A stretch of DNA of 64,000 nt from Dictyobacter kobayashii (GTDB taxonomy: Bacteria > Chloroflexota > Ktedonobacteria > Ktedonobacterales > Ktedonobacteraceae): contig NZ_BIFS01000001.1 in NCBI RefSeq assembly GCF_003967555.1, forward strand, positions 5,766,001-5,830,000, written 5' to 3'. Below the pieces are notes generated by a model. The model ran no database searches. It saw only the letters and a list, made by a program, of their open reading frames with translations, and was not told the origin of the DNA. A program made the position numbers and the translations under genes. Shown piece by piece: positions 27,489-38,522 of the stretch (positions within the stretch are counted from its first letter, which is position 1; each line of letters starts with the position of its first letter).

Positions 27489-28476
27489 ATGCAAAATGAG
27501 AATATAGCACCAGCTACTGGAACGTCGCCGTTTGCCTCAAAGCCAGCACGTGAACGTGTTGGGTTGGTGTTGGATGGCTCAAATGCCGCGCAGGCGGTGC
27601 GTACCATCGTCGAGGCCGAAGGGGTTGGCGTGCGCCAGATCTGGATGACGCAGATGCCGCTCAGTCCGGACACCCTGACGACCATGGCGGCCGCAGCCAC
27701 GCAGACCAATGCGATCCGGCTAGGGACATCCATCATCCCGACCTATCCACGCCACCCGCTGACGATGGCCATGCAGGCTTTGGCCATCAACGACCTGGCC
27801 CCGGGTCGGTTGCGCCTGGGTATTGGTCCCAGCCACCGACCTATCATCGAAGGCATGTATGGTATCCAGATGGTGAAGCCGCTGGAGCATCTGCGCGAAT
27901 ACGTTGAGATTTTGCGGGGAGCCTTATGGCAGGGTAGGGTCGAGCACCACGGCAACTTCTTTAATGTCAACACAACCTTGCCACGGACTGCCAGATACCA
28001 ATCTTAATCTCAACTCTGCGTGTGGGGCCTTCCAGCTTGCCGGAGAGATCGCCGACGGAGCGCTCCCCTGGTTATGTCCGGTCCCCTACCTGCTGAAGAC
28101 GGCGGTCCCGGCCCTGCGCCAATCGGCGGCCCAGCACGGACGGAGCGCCCCGCCAGTGGTGGCCCACGTACTGGCCGCGATGAGCGACGACCACCAGGCG
28201 GTCCTGGAAGCCACGCGCAAGCAGATCGCCAGCTATGGGAGGCTCCCTTTCTATGCCAGCATGTTTGCCGATGCCGACTTCCCGGTTGGACCCGATGGGA
28301 CCATGTCGGACGAGCTGGTCAATAGCCTGGTCATCTCTGGTACACCCGAGGCGATCGCCGCCCGCTTTGGCGAGCTCCTCTCCAGCGGCCTGGACGAACT
28401 CCTGGTGCTGCCGGTTGCGGTCAAAGATGCGGCCAGCGAGCGCACCCAGCTTGCTCGCTTGATCGGCCAACTCTAA
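27489..28476 (+). pseudogene. LLM-class flavin-dependent oxidoreductase (F420-type), frameshifted
   Basis: About 330 residues. The first part has VGVRQIWMTQMPLSPDTLT, IRLGTSIIPTYPRHP and LRLGIGPSHRPIIEGMYG, typical of F420-dependent monooxygenases. Two single-base losses lie close together, near 27992 and 28028. Between them the third frame reads IPILISTLRVG, exactly the expected strand, and the last frame continues AFQLAGEIADGALPWLCP to GQL. The ATG at 27489 follows a GAAGAG site. The upstream gene's broken frame runs into this one, but that is an artefact of its own frameshift. Confidence 0.82.
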
Positions 28477-28535
28477 GATGTAAGCAACAGGTCGTGTTTT
28501 GGGTTGCTTTTGGCAGGCTGAAAAGTGGGGGGATC

Positions 28536-29857
28536 TTAATTGAGCTGGCGAATCCCCCTTATCATCAGGGCGGGCAGGTTCAGCAGGGTGATGATGATGC
28601 CACAGCCAATAAAGACCAGGCGGGGCCGATACTATCTGTGATGATGCCTCCCAACGCCAGGCCTACCGGAGTCAGGCAGAGCGAGCCCATCATATCGATA
28701 CTGCTCACGCGTCCCAGGAACTTGTCGGGGATCATCTGTTGCAGGATGATGAACCAGTTGACGTTGAAGAAACCCATGCTAAAGCCGATGAAGACGCTGG
28801 CGATACCGGCGACCAGCGGCTCGCTGCCGCGTGGCAGGGGCCAGCCCATCAGCGCCAGTGCGAGCCCGCTGATGATCGAGAAGAAATACATCTTCAGGCC
28901 ACGTCCATTGATCTGCTTTAGCTGGCCCACGATCAGGACGGCCACGATTGAGCCGATCGCGCTGGCCGAGGCCAGCATGCCTAGCAACCAGACACCAGAT
29001 CCATAGACGCTCGAAATGAGCTTCGGCAGCGCTACCTCCAGGGCCGCGCCGCTAAAGACATTGCCGCCGGCCGAGATCACAATACTCACCCAGAGCCACG
29101 TCGAACCGAGCACATAGTCCAGGCCGGCGCGCATATCGCTGAACACACCACGTACCCCCTGACGTTCCGCCTCGGCTTCAGCTGCCTGCGCAACGTTGAG
29201 CTCCTGCTGGCGACCAATATTTGTTTCAGGTGCTAGAGGGGCTGGCTCAAGCAGGCGCGCAGGTAGACGCATCGCCAGCAGGCAGAGCGTCGAGAGCACG
29301 AAGGACAGTCCATCCAGGCCAAAGGCGCTGCCAGGGCCGACCAGTGCCACACAGGCCGCGCCAAGCAGGGGTCCCACGAACTGGCTGAAGCGCAGGCTGA
29401 GTTCATTGAGGGCATTGGCCGAGGGTAGATCGTCCCGGGGAACCAGTTGAGCCGGGATCGATTGGTAGGCGGGAATAAAGAAGCCATCGACAATGCCAAA
29501 GAAGAGCGACAGCACGACCAGGTGCCATAGTTGCAACTGGTGCGTCCAGCTCAAAAGCGCGATCAGCAGCACGATAACGGCCCGGCTACCGTCCGACAAC
29601 AGCATCATCAAGCGCCTGGGCAGGCGATCGGCGACCACACCTCCCAGCAAGAGAAAGAGTACGCGGGGCAGCGCATTCGCCGTCACCACAATCCCCATTG
29701 CCGTGGCCGAGCCCGTCAGCACCAGGATAAGCCAGGCCAGCGCGGTTGTATAGGCGCCATCGCCAAGCGAAGAAATAGTTTGCCCGATCCATAAATACGT
29801 GAAAGGTCGATACTTAAAAGCGCGCAGTAAGCGAATACGACCACTAAATTCTAGCAT
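28536..29857 (-). CDS. MFS transporter, C-terminal frameshift
   Basis: About 440 residues with about twelve hydrophobic segments, of the MFS_3/enterobactin-exporter-like group that moves small drugs or siderophores out of the cell. The N-terminus reads FTYLWIGQTISSLGDGAYTTALAW, and LGGVVADRLPRRLMMLLSD is the loop-2/3 signature. The given frame stops at 28580, but one missing base near 28617 would restore the last helix (VFIGCGIIITLLNLPALM) and end at 28536. GAAGAGG precedes the start. The cargo is unknown. Confidence 0.85.
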
Positions 29858-30120
29858 CAAATAAGATAATCCTCTTCTATGCGAACCATTAAAACCATAA
29901 ATAGTGTTGAATGCTTATGAATAATCATCGTGTCGCCTCCTTTCACCATACATAAAAATATATAAACAGATGAATATTAAAACGAGCAAATGTCTGAGGT
30001 TGTAACCAACGTTCGTTTGATCGACCGTTCCTTTTGCGGATAGCGCGTAATGTAGAGCTTGCTTCGTGATAATCCCCAATCGATCCACCAGAATTTGCCG
30101 TGCTCGCTCGGAAGTCGTGA

Positions 30121-30390
30121 TCAGGAAAGCATGTTATCACCCCAATTCTTGATCTGATACTCTCTCACGACACCTTCCAGGTAGAACGGGTCCGACCTGG
30201 CGAAAGCCTCGGCGGCGGCCCGGCTACGGAAGAGCGCCATATTTCCACCTCCTGGGTCAGTAAAAGGACCTACGCCCACTACCTCGTCGCGGGCAATGAA
30301 CTGATCCAGGAATGCCTTGTGGCGAGGGTAGATGGCCATAATCTCGTCGCGAGTCTTTCCGGCGCTGCTGCCAATCACTGCAAATAACAT
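30121..30390 (-). CDS. YciI-like protein
   Basis: An 89-residue ferredoxin-like fold protein. It shows the YCII pattern: an early HKAFLDQFIARDEVVGVGPF with the conserved His, then a GGGNMALFRSRAAAEAFARSDPF segment with a conserved Asp-Pro, and VREYQIKNW at the end. YCII proteins are small dimers; a few are enzymes that act on chlorinated aromatics or muconolactone-like compounds. The role here is not known. It is transcribed alone in the direction of the MFS gene. Confidence 0.85.
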   Translation of the reverse strand: MLFAVIGSSAGKTRDEIMAIYPRHKAFLDQFIARDEVVGVGPFTDPGGGNMALFRSRAAAEAFARSDPFYLEGVVREYQIKNWGDNMLS

Positions 30391-30553
30391 TTTTCATCTC
30401 TTTTCAACAAACTTTTCTGCTCTTTTTTTATCTTGAGCAACATTTACGAGAACTGTTGCTCAAGAATGCAATTTACTGGTTTTGGAAAAAGTATACCTGA
30501 TGGGGAGCGGCTTTTCCAGGAATAATCCTTTTAGCGGACAGCGCGTTGTTCCC

Positions 30554-31123
30554 TTAAGGATGCTCTGGATCACTCTTAGTATCTCTGATATGCATCTTTG
30601 CCAGGGTCTGCGTGCGTACCTGCTCGATATTCAGGCCCAGACGTTCCAGGATCTCTGTGACTTCGCCCTGGCGCAGCAGGCCCAGCAGCAGGTGTTCGGT
30701 GCCCAGAAAGTGATGGTTGAGCTGCTGCGCTTCATCTATAGCCAGCTCAATTACATGTTTCGCGCCTGGAGTCAGGCCGATTTCTCCATACGCCGAGGCT
30801 GTGCCACGTCCCATATGCTCCTCGACCAGCTGGCGGGCCTGCTGGAGCTCGACTCCGAGACTGGCAAGTGTCTGTCCCGCAATACCATTGCCTTCGCGTA
30901 GTAAGCCCAATAAAAAATGCTCAGGGCCAATCGCGCTATGTTTTAAGCGACTCGCCTCTTCTTGAGACAGACTCAGTACGGCCCGGGCCCTATTAGTAAA
31001 CTTTTTAAACCTATCGCGCTCATGGACAGGAGCTTTGCGGCCCCCGCCACGGCGGCTGCCGAGTCCTGTTACGATGCGCCCTAATAAACCGCTAATCGAA
31101 AAAGATAGATTAAGGGTAGCCAT
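30554..31123 (-). CDS. Clp N-terminal domain protein
   Basis: A 189-residue protein with a double Clp-N repeat: FTNRARAVLSLSQEEASRL, IGPEHFLLGLLREG, then a second copy with AKHVIELAIDEAQQL and LGTEHLLLGLLRQG. This is the substrate/adaptor-binding module of ClpC, but no ATPase modules follow. It starts with a short basic region, RRGGGRKAPVHERDR. Stand-alone Clp-N proteins may act as adaptors or competitors for ClpC. GAAAGGAT precedes the ATG. Confidence 0.88.
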   Translation of the reverse strand: MATLNLSFSISGLLGRIVTGLGSRRGGGRKAPVHERDRFKKFTNRARAVLSLSQEEASRLKHSAIGPEHFLLGLLREGNGIAGQTLASLGVELQQARQLVEEHMGRGTASAYGEIGLTPGAKHVIELAIDEAQQLNHHFLGTEHLLLGLLRQGEVTEILERLGLNIEQVRTQTLAKMHIRDTKSDPEHP

Positions 31124-31290
31124 TGAGCAGATCCTTTCGCAATCTATTGCTGAACAGAGTAAGCTGTAATTGCAATATGCAGTACAAAGTACTTATTAGC
31201 TCCTTCTGTAGCAATAGTACGGCAGGTGACAGGCAAAAGGTTCCCACCGGGGCAGATTATATATTTATAGCCTGCTGCTGTGTTGTCTTG

Positions 31291-31380
31291 CATGCGTACG
31301 TGCGCTGACGCGCCCGAGCGTATTTTTTAATGGAAGTTGCAGGCCTGGGCTCTGCCCAGGCCTGCAACTTCCATTAAAAA
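31291..31380. repeat. Conserved head plus 27-base perfect palindrome (type 1, copy A)
   Basis: The head at 31291-31320 includes ACGTGCGCTGACGCGCCCGA. A 27-base perfect stem (31324-31350 with 31354-31380) with loop TCT follows. The head is shared with copies B and C; the stem sequence is not. Confidence 0.8.
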
Positions 31381-31535
31381 GAGATTTAGGTATCAGAATC
31401 TGTAAAATCTACCAAAAGAGATAATTTTGAGCTCTAAAGGCCAATATCTTATATGTAAGAGTGAGTTGCGGAATTGTGCACTTCGCTGTTCTATCATGAC
31501 CTGAAAAGCCTCTGGATGAAAAGAACCAAAATCTT

Positions 31536-31632
31536 CAGTATTTATGGGTGATTTGTGGAATTGTGCATCGCACAATTCCACAAATCACCCATAAATACTG
31601 TTCGGGTGCGTCAGCACACGCACGCACGCGAG
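31536..31632. repeat. 31-base perfect palindrome plus conserved head (type 1, copy B)
   Basis: The 31-base perfect stem (31536-31566 with 31570-31600) has a 3-base loop. The head lies at 31601-31632 and reads in the opposite direction from copy A. The DNA from 31124 to 31842 holds these two elements and no supported gene. Confidence 0.8.
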
Positions 31633-31842
31633 TGCTACGATCCCAGGGGGCACCAAAATCAGACCCTTTGTAATTCAGAACATCTTTTTGCAGATAACAA
31701 GATCGATTATGTAATGAAGGAATTACCAAATGCCCTTTCATGTGTTCCATGTCATGGGCTAACATAGTGATAGAGGAACTTTTTTCTGACCTTCTCCGTA
31801 GACAAGGCAGATAGCTAATAGTAAGGTAGAAAGGTTTGATCT

Positions 31843-33045
31843 ATGCAACAGCAAAGCCAGCGCCGAGGTTTCTCACCTTTTCAGGTGTTACCTATCGAGC
31901 AAACACTGCAAGCCTTTAACTGGTTTACAGCGATGAGGAGTAGCCAGCCGGTTTATTATGATGAACAATCACATATCTGGCATGTTTTCGGCTACGAGGA
32001 TGTGAAGCAGGCACTCACTGATCCTACCCATTTTTCGTCTGAGGATGTGCCGGGCTTTTCCGAGGATACTTTTTTACAGGGGACCGTCGTCGCCAAAGAT
32101 CCACCGGCCCATCGCAAGCTACGCAACCTGGTCAACCAGGCCTTCACGCCGCGCGCCGTCAACCATCTCTCTGATCGCGTGACGCAGATCGCGCAGGAAT
32201 TGCTGGACGAGGTGCTGCCAACTGGCAAGATGGACGTGGCAAAGGATATCGCCTTTCCCTTTCCAGCTAAAGTCATCGCTGAACTGCTAGGGGTACCTGC
32301 CGAAGACTGGGATATTTTTCGTCGCTGGGCGGGTGGAGAAGATGGGAATACCCGGCCCGAATCGCCGGAGCAGGCCATGCAGATGCGCCACACGATGGAG
32401 CAGCAGATGTATGCCTATTTTGCCCGCCTACTGGAAGAGCGCCGACGTTCTCCCCGTGAGGACCTGATCAGCAGCCTGAGCGTGGCCGAGATCGACGGTG
32501 AGCGCCTGAGCGAGAACGAACTGGTCAGCTTCTGTATCCTGTTGCTGGCAGCCGGGCAGGAGACCACCAAAAACCTGATCGCCAACGCCATGTACTGCTT
32601 CACCGAATATCCCGAGCTACAGGAACGCTTGCGGCAAGATCCAGCCCTGATGTCAACGACGATCGAAGAAGTACTACGCTTCCTGCCGCCGGTCTGGTTT
32701 ACCTTCCGCCGCACCGCCAGCGATGTCGAGCTGGGTGGAAAAACCATTCCAGCCAACTCCATCGTCCTGGTCTGGAACGCCTCGGCCAACCGTGATCCCG
32801 AGCAGTTTCCCGAGCCTGACCGCTTTGACATGCAGCGCGAGCCCAACCGGCATTTCACCTTTGGGCACGGCATCCACTTCTGCATTGGTGCTCCGCTGGC
32901 CCGGCTAGAGGCGCGCATCCTGCTACCCATGATGCTGGAGCAGCTCAAAGACATCAAGCGCGTCCCCGATGTGCCCATCAAAGTAAACGCGGGCATCGTC
33001 TACGTCATCCAATCGTTACCCATCACCTTTCAAGCGAAAGCATAA
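31843..33045 (+). CDS. Cytochrome P450
   Basis: A 400-residue soluble bacterial P450. The I-helix oxygen-binding motif is AGQETT (237-242), the ExxR pair lies in EEVLRF (276-279), and the haem-binding loop FTFGHGIHFCIGAPLARLE puts the ligand Cys at 347. PPAHRKLRNLVNQAFTPRAV is the usual C-helix segment. It needs a ferredoxin and reductase, none of which is adjacent, so partners are elsewhere. The substrate cannot be told. AGAAAGG precedes the start. A strong hairpin terminator follows. Confidence 0.95.
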   Translation: MQQQSQRRGFSPFQVLPIEQTLQAFNWFTAMRSSQPVYYDEQSHIWHVFGYEDVKQALTDPTHFSSEDVPGFSEDTFLQGTVVAKDPPAHRKLRNLVNQAFTPRAVNHLSDRVTQIAQELLDEVLPTGKMDVAKDIAFPFPAKVIAELLGVPAEDWDIFRRWAGGEDGNTRPESPEQAMQMRHTMEQQMYAYFARLLEERRRSPREDLISSLSVAEIDGERLSENELVSFCILLLAAGQETTKNLIANAMYCFTEYPELQERLRQDPALMSTTIEEVLRFLPPVWFTFRRTASDVELGGKTIPANSIVLVWNASANRDPEQFPEPDRFDMQREPNRHFTFGHGIHFCIGAPLARLEARILLPMMLEQLKDIKRVPDVPIKVNAGIVYVIQSLPITFQAKA

Positions 33046-33064
33046 AGCGTCAAAGAGCACCTGT

Positions 33065-33115
33065 AGACCCCGAGTCGCCCGGAAGCGTTCATTGCTTGCG
33101 GGCGGCTCGGGGTCT
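33065..33115 (+). terminator. Terminator after P450
   Basis: A 17-base stem (33065-33081 with 33099-33115) with one G-T pair; a T-rich tail follows. Confidence 0.7.
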
Positions 33116-33174
33116 CTATTTCGTCGCATGGTCGGGCATTGGCTAAGAGCGTTACCTATCGGGCATGCGAGCGT

Positions 33175-34554
33175 TTATGTGAGCTGCATCAGTGTCCTGG
33201 TCAGCACCTGCATGCCAAACTGGATATTGGCCACGGACACCCGTTCATCATGTCCATGGGCTAACTCATGGGGCGAAGGCAAGCCGGGTTCCGGGCGCGT
33301 AGGAATGAATCCATAGCAGATCACTCCGCGAGCGGCAAGGTAGGATGAGTCGGAGACCGCCGGTAGCAGATAAGGGACGACGCTGGCTCCTGGATCGGCG
33401 GCGGCGATGGCCGCATTCAGGGCTGTAAACAGGGGAGTAGCTGAAGGCAGCTCGTGACCAGGTTTCTCCTGCTCAAGCGTGATTGCGATTTTGGGGTCAG
33501 CAATGCGATTGCGAATCTCTCGCTCAAAGGCTTCTGGCGTCTGACCAGGGATGTTGCGCCCATCCAGTTGTACAGTGGCTTCGCTGGGGATGACATTGAT
33601 TGCCCCGGCGGTACCGGCCTGCAGGATAGTTGGCGAGGCTGTATTATGCAGCATGGCGCGCAGGGGATTAGCGATGCCCGGCTCCAGGCCCTTCAAAATC
33701 ATCTCTGACAGAGCCGGATTGAGAACTTGCTGCAGCAGCAGGCCGCGTGCACGCGTCTGTGTGGCAGCCAGCGCCTGGAGAAACGTCCTGGTCGTGGGGG
33801 TGACATGCATCGGGAGCGGCGTCGTATGCAGGCGCCGGATCGCCCGCGCCAGGCGTGCAATGGCATTATCGTTATGGGGAACGGAGCCGTGTCCGGGCGT
33901 CCCAGAGGCACGGAGCGTAATATGGGCACAGCCTTTTTGAGCTGTCTCGCACACATATAAGCGTTGGCCGCCCAGCTCAAACGCGAAGCCGCCCCCTTCA
34001 TTGAGTGCATATTCGGCATCGACCAATTCAGGCATGTTCTCAACAACCCAGCGCATGCCCCAGGTCCCAGACCGTTCTTCATCTGCGACGGCCAGGAGGA
34101 TAATGTCGCGACCGGGCAGAGGGCCTCCTTCTCGTACCTGACGAGCCATGTGCAGCAAAAGGGTCAATTCCATCGCCGTCATTTGCTTCATATCGGCGGC
34201 CCCACGACCATAAATATAGCCATTGTGGATCTCACCAGAGAACGGATCAACCGTCCAATGGTCGCGCTCTACGGGCACAACGTCGGTATGCGACAGAAGT
34301 AGCAGCGGACGTTGTGCCCCGCTCCCTCGCACACGAGCCCAGATGCTCTGGCGGCCCGGTGCTGGTTCGAGAATGCGGATCTCAATGCCGGCCTCCTGTT
34401 CCAGTTGGGATCGCAAGTAGTCAACGGCCAGGTATTCGTTCCCAGGAAGATTGACCGTCTGGCAACGTAACAATGCCTGAAGGTGGCGCACCGCTTCCGC
34501 GGCCAGCGTATCCAGGTCTGGTATCGCCATGGTCGATGATCTCGTCTCACTCAT
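33175..34554 (-). CDS. M20 family metallopeptidase
   Basis: A 459-residue peptidase of the M20/ArgE/DapE/CPG2 group. Zinc ligands fit the His-Asp in LLLSHTDVVPVE, the Asp in YGRGAADMK, the Glu-Glu of ADEERSG, and the His in ELAHGHDERV near the end. The inserted dimerisation domain has ASGTPGHGSVPHNDNAI. It hydrolyses peptides, N-acyl amino acids or related amides in the cytoplasm. GGAGTG supports the ATG at 34554; the open frame to 34668 lacks support. Confidence 0.92.
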   Translation of the reverse strand: MSETRSSTMAIPDLDTLAAEAVRHLQALLRCQTVNLPGNEYLAVDYLRSQLEQEAGIEIRILEPAPGRQSIWARVRGSGAQRPLLLLSHTDVVPVERDHWTVDPFSGEIHNGYIYGRGAADMKQMTAMELTLLLHMARQVREGGPLPGRDIILLAVADEERSGTWGMRWVVENMPELVDAEYALNEGGGFAFELGGQRLYVCETAQKGCAHITLRASGTPGHGSVPHNDNAIARLARAIRRLHTTPLPMHVTPTTRTFLQALAATQTRARGLLLQQVLNPALSEMILKGLEPGIANPLRAMLHNTASPTILQAGTAGAINVIPSEATVQLDGRNIPGQTPEAFEREIRNRIADPKIAITLEQEKPGHELPSATPLFTALNAAIAAADPGASVVPYLLPAVSDSSYLAARGVICYGFIPTRPEPGLPSPHELAHGHDERVSVANIQFGMQVLTRTLMQLT

Positions 34555-34718
34555 GAGTCGCACTCCATTTTTTTGTTGCATAGGATGCACTACAAGCCAA
34601 AATATATAAATGGCGCCGGAATCCCCTGATTGTAAATAGTAATAGTCATAGCTGCTGGCATCGATCATCGTATCTGCGGGGCGCCACTCCTATTTGTGCT
34701 GTTCCAGTATAGCAGCAA

Positions 34719-34761
34719 GCAGGCTTGCTCTCAAGAACATTTGCCGTGAGAGCAAGCCTGC
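34719..34761. repeat. 15-base perfect hairpin
   Basis: GCAGGCTTGCTCTCA (34719-34733) pairs with 34747-34761. It lies between divergent genes; the stretch 34555-35086 holds no other feature that I can support. Confidence 0.55.
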
Positions 34762-35086
34762 AGCGAATATGTCGTTCCTTGAAGGCGTCTTGTTCAGAGT
34801 GTCTACCGAAGCGTTGGTGCGTAGGATACATATCTTGTTGAGGAAATTTTTATTGGGTGAGATGCTATGAATCTAATTTCCTGGTGGATGATTTTCTATT
34901 TGTGACGTAGTTCATAGTAGAAAGCATGTGTTTGCTGTATTCTACGCATAGAGAGAAAAGCAGCTGTTTATTGAATGTCAAATGCGAGCATTGCCAGCTG
35001 CGATGGCGCCAGTTCATGCGATGGGCATCCCTATAGTCTCAGGATTTGAGCAGGGCCGCATGGAACGATTGAGAGGAAGCAGGCGT

Positions 35087-36259
35087 ATGAATATGCGAAT
35101 GCATAAAAAAAACGTTGGGCGGATAGTAAAAAGATGGTGGTTGAGGGTGGCGGCACTTGTGATGCTGGCTGCTGTGTTGAGCGTGGCGGGCCAGGGTTCA
35201 CAGGTGTTTGCCGCCGGCCGCGCGGCTGCTCCACAGGAGCCTCTGACCTCGATACGTATGTTGGATTACTCAAATGGATGGGCCTTAACGGATAGCAAAA
35301 TTTTAAAGACGCGCGATGGCGGCTGGCACTGGCAGAATGTGACGCCATCCGGGACCGTGTTGAACCGCCTGGCAAAGGCCGATTTCATGAATAGTCAATA
35401 TGCCTGGGTGGCCAACATAGCCGTCGGCGGGAATATCGAAGTACTGCGTACCGCCGATGGTGGGATTCACTGGCAGCAGGTGCAGATCGCGAACACCGCT
35501 GGTGCATATCTCACCGATATGCCACACTTTTTGAATGCCAATGATGGCTGGCTCTCGTTCTCCGTCGCCTATGGGATGAGCTCAGGTATCCTGGGCGACG
35601 TCTACCATACCACGGATGGTGGGCTACACTGGAGCAAGCTGGCAGATTACACACAGGTGCTTCAGGGACTGTATATCAATGGCCAGGCTTCTGGTATCTC
35701 GTTGAAGGATGCCAATAACATCTGGTATACTGAGGACCCGTTTGATATGAATAATCTTACCGGGGCCTCGACGTTGGATCATGCCTTTGCATCCGTCTCT
35801 CATGATGGCGGGAAAAGCTGGCATCTACAGCAGTTTCCGACTATTCCAGGCTTGAAGAATGCGCACTACACGACCACCCCGCCCCTCTTCTTCGGCCAGC
35901 AAGGCATCATGCCTGTTTACGTCTACACCCCGGATCGGAGTGTCAGTGGTCTGTGCATCTACACCAGTAATGACGGTGGTAACCACTGGTATACACAGCA
36001 ATTTACCAACTTCACTCCCAACATGGTCAATCTGGCTGATCCCGCCCACATTTATGCTGATACCAGGGATGGTCGGGTTTTTGCCACCAACGACGGCGGA
36101 CTCCACTGGTTCCAGGTGACCTCTACCGGCGTTATCGGCGACCTGAGCTTTATCGATAGCCACGATGGCTTCTTTATCACTGCTACCAGCAATCAATACC
36201 TGCTGCGTACCAGCGATGGCGGCCACAACTGGCAGCGTATCAACTATACCATCAGCTAA
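35087..36259 (+). CDS. Secreted YCF48/BNR-repeat protein
   Basis: About 390 residues. The basic N-terminus and hydrophobic stretch RVAALVMLAAVLSVAG form a signal peptide ending near VFAAG. At least six BNR/Asp-box-like turns follow (TRDGGWHW, TADGGIHW, TTDGGLHW, SNDGGNHW, TNDGGLHW, TSDGGHNW), each after a blade, so it folds as a beta-propeller like YCF48 or sialidase-type proteins. Active-site residues of sialidases are not evident. GAGGA lies 9 bases before the ATG at 35087. Probably a surface binding protein. It converges on the cellulase gene. Confidence 0.82.
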   Translation: MNMRMHKKNVGRIVKRWWLRVAALVMLAAVLSVAGQGSQVFAAGRAAAPQEPLTSIRMLDYSNGWALTDSKILKTRDGGWHWQNVTPSGTVLNRLAKADFMNSQYAWVANIAVGGNIEVLRTADGGIHWQQVQIANTAGAYLTDMPHFLNANDGWLSFSVAYGMSSGILGDVYHTTDGGLHWSKLADYTQVLQGLYINGQASGISLKDANNIWYTEDPFDMNNLTGASTLDHAFASVSHDGGKSWHLQQFPTIPGLKNAHYTTTPPLFFGQQGIMPVYVYTPDRSVSGLCIYTSNDGGNHWYTQQFTNFTPNMVNLADPAHIYADTRDGRVFATNDGGLHWFQVTSTGVIGDLSFIDSHDGFFITATSNQYLLRTSDGGHNWQRINYTIS

Positions 36260-36294
36260 AGCCCGGACGCCTGTCGGTGACAGGCTGTAATCGC

Positions 36295-36334
36295 AAAGGG
36301 GGCCATCCTCTCTCGCACGAGAATGGCCCCCTTT
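36295..36334. terminator. Bidirectional terminator
   Basis: AAAGGGGGCCAT pairs with ATGGCCCCCTTT (36323-36334), with an inner TCTC/GAGA stem. It lies between convergent genes and has A and T runs at its base. Confidence 0.8.
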
Positions 36335-36365
36335 ATGCATGGTAACTACCTCCTTTATACTGAAT

Positions 36366-38236
<1,871 letters not shown>

Positions 38237-38522
38237 CTATTAGTGGAGACTGAATAAAAACTGATGACCGCTTTATCATTTTTTGTTCATCATAATAGCT
38301 ATAAAGGTATACAATGTATCTACTGGATGAATGTATATGGTACTATTAAAATAGATAAAGGCCATATCGCAAGCGCAGGGATAGCGGGAATTATTTGAGG
38401 ATAGGTACAGCGATGTATTTATTTCAGCGCACTGGCATGTACTTTTGTACGGGATATACAACGACGCAACTCACTCATATCTATGGCAGATGACTCACGA
38501 TTTATCTGGGGGGAGAGAACGC

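Noticed and set aside
26103-28007. A single GxGYxYP-LLM fusion protein
   Set aside because: The join arises from a one-base loss near 27357 that hides the first gene's stop; the LLM gene has its own ribosome site and start at 27489.
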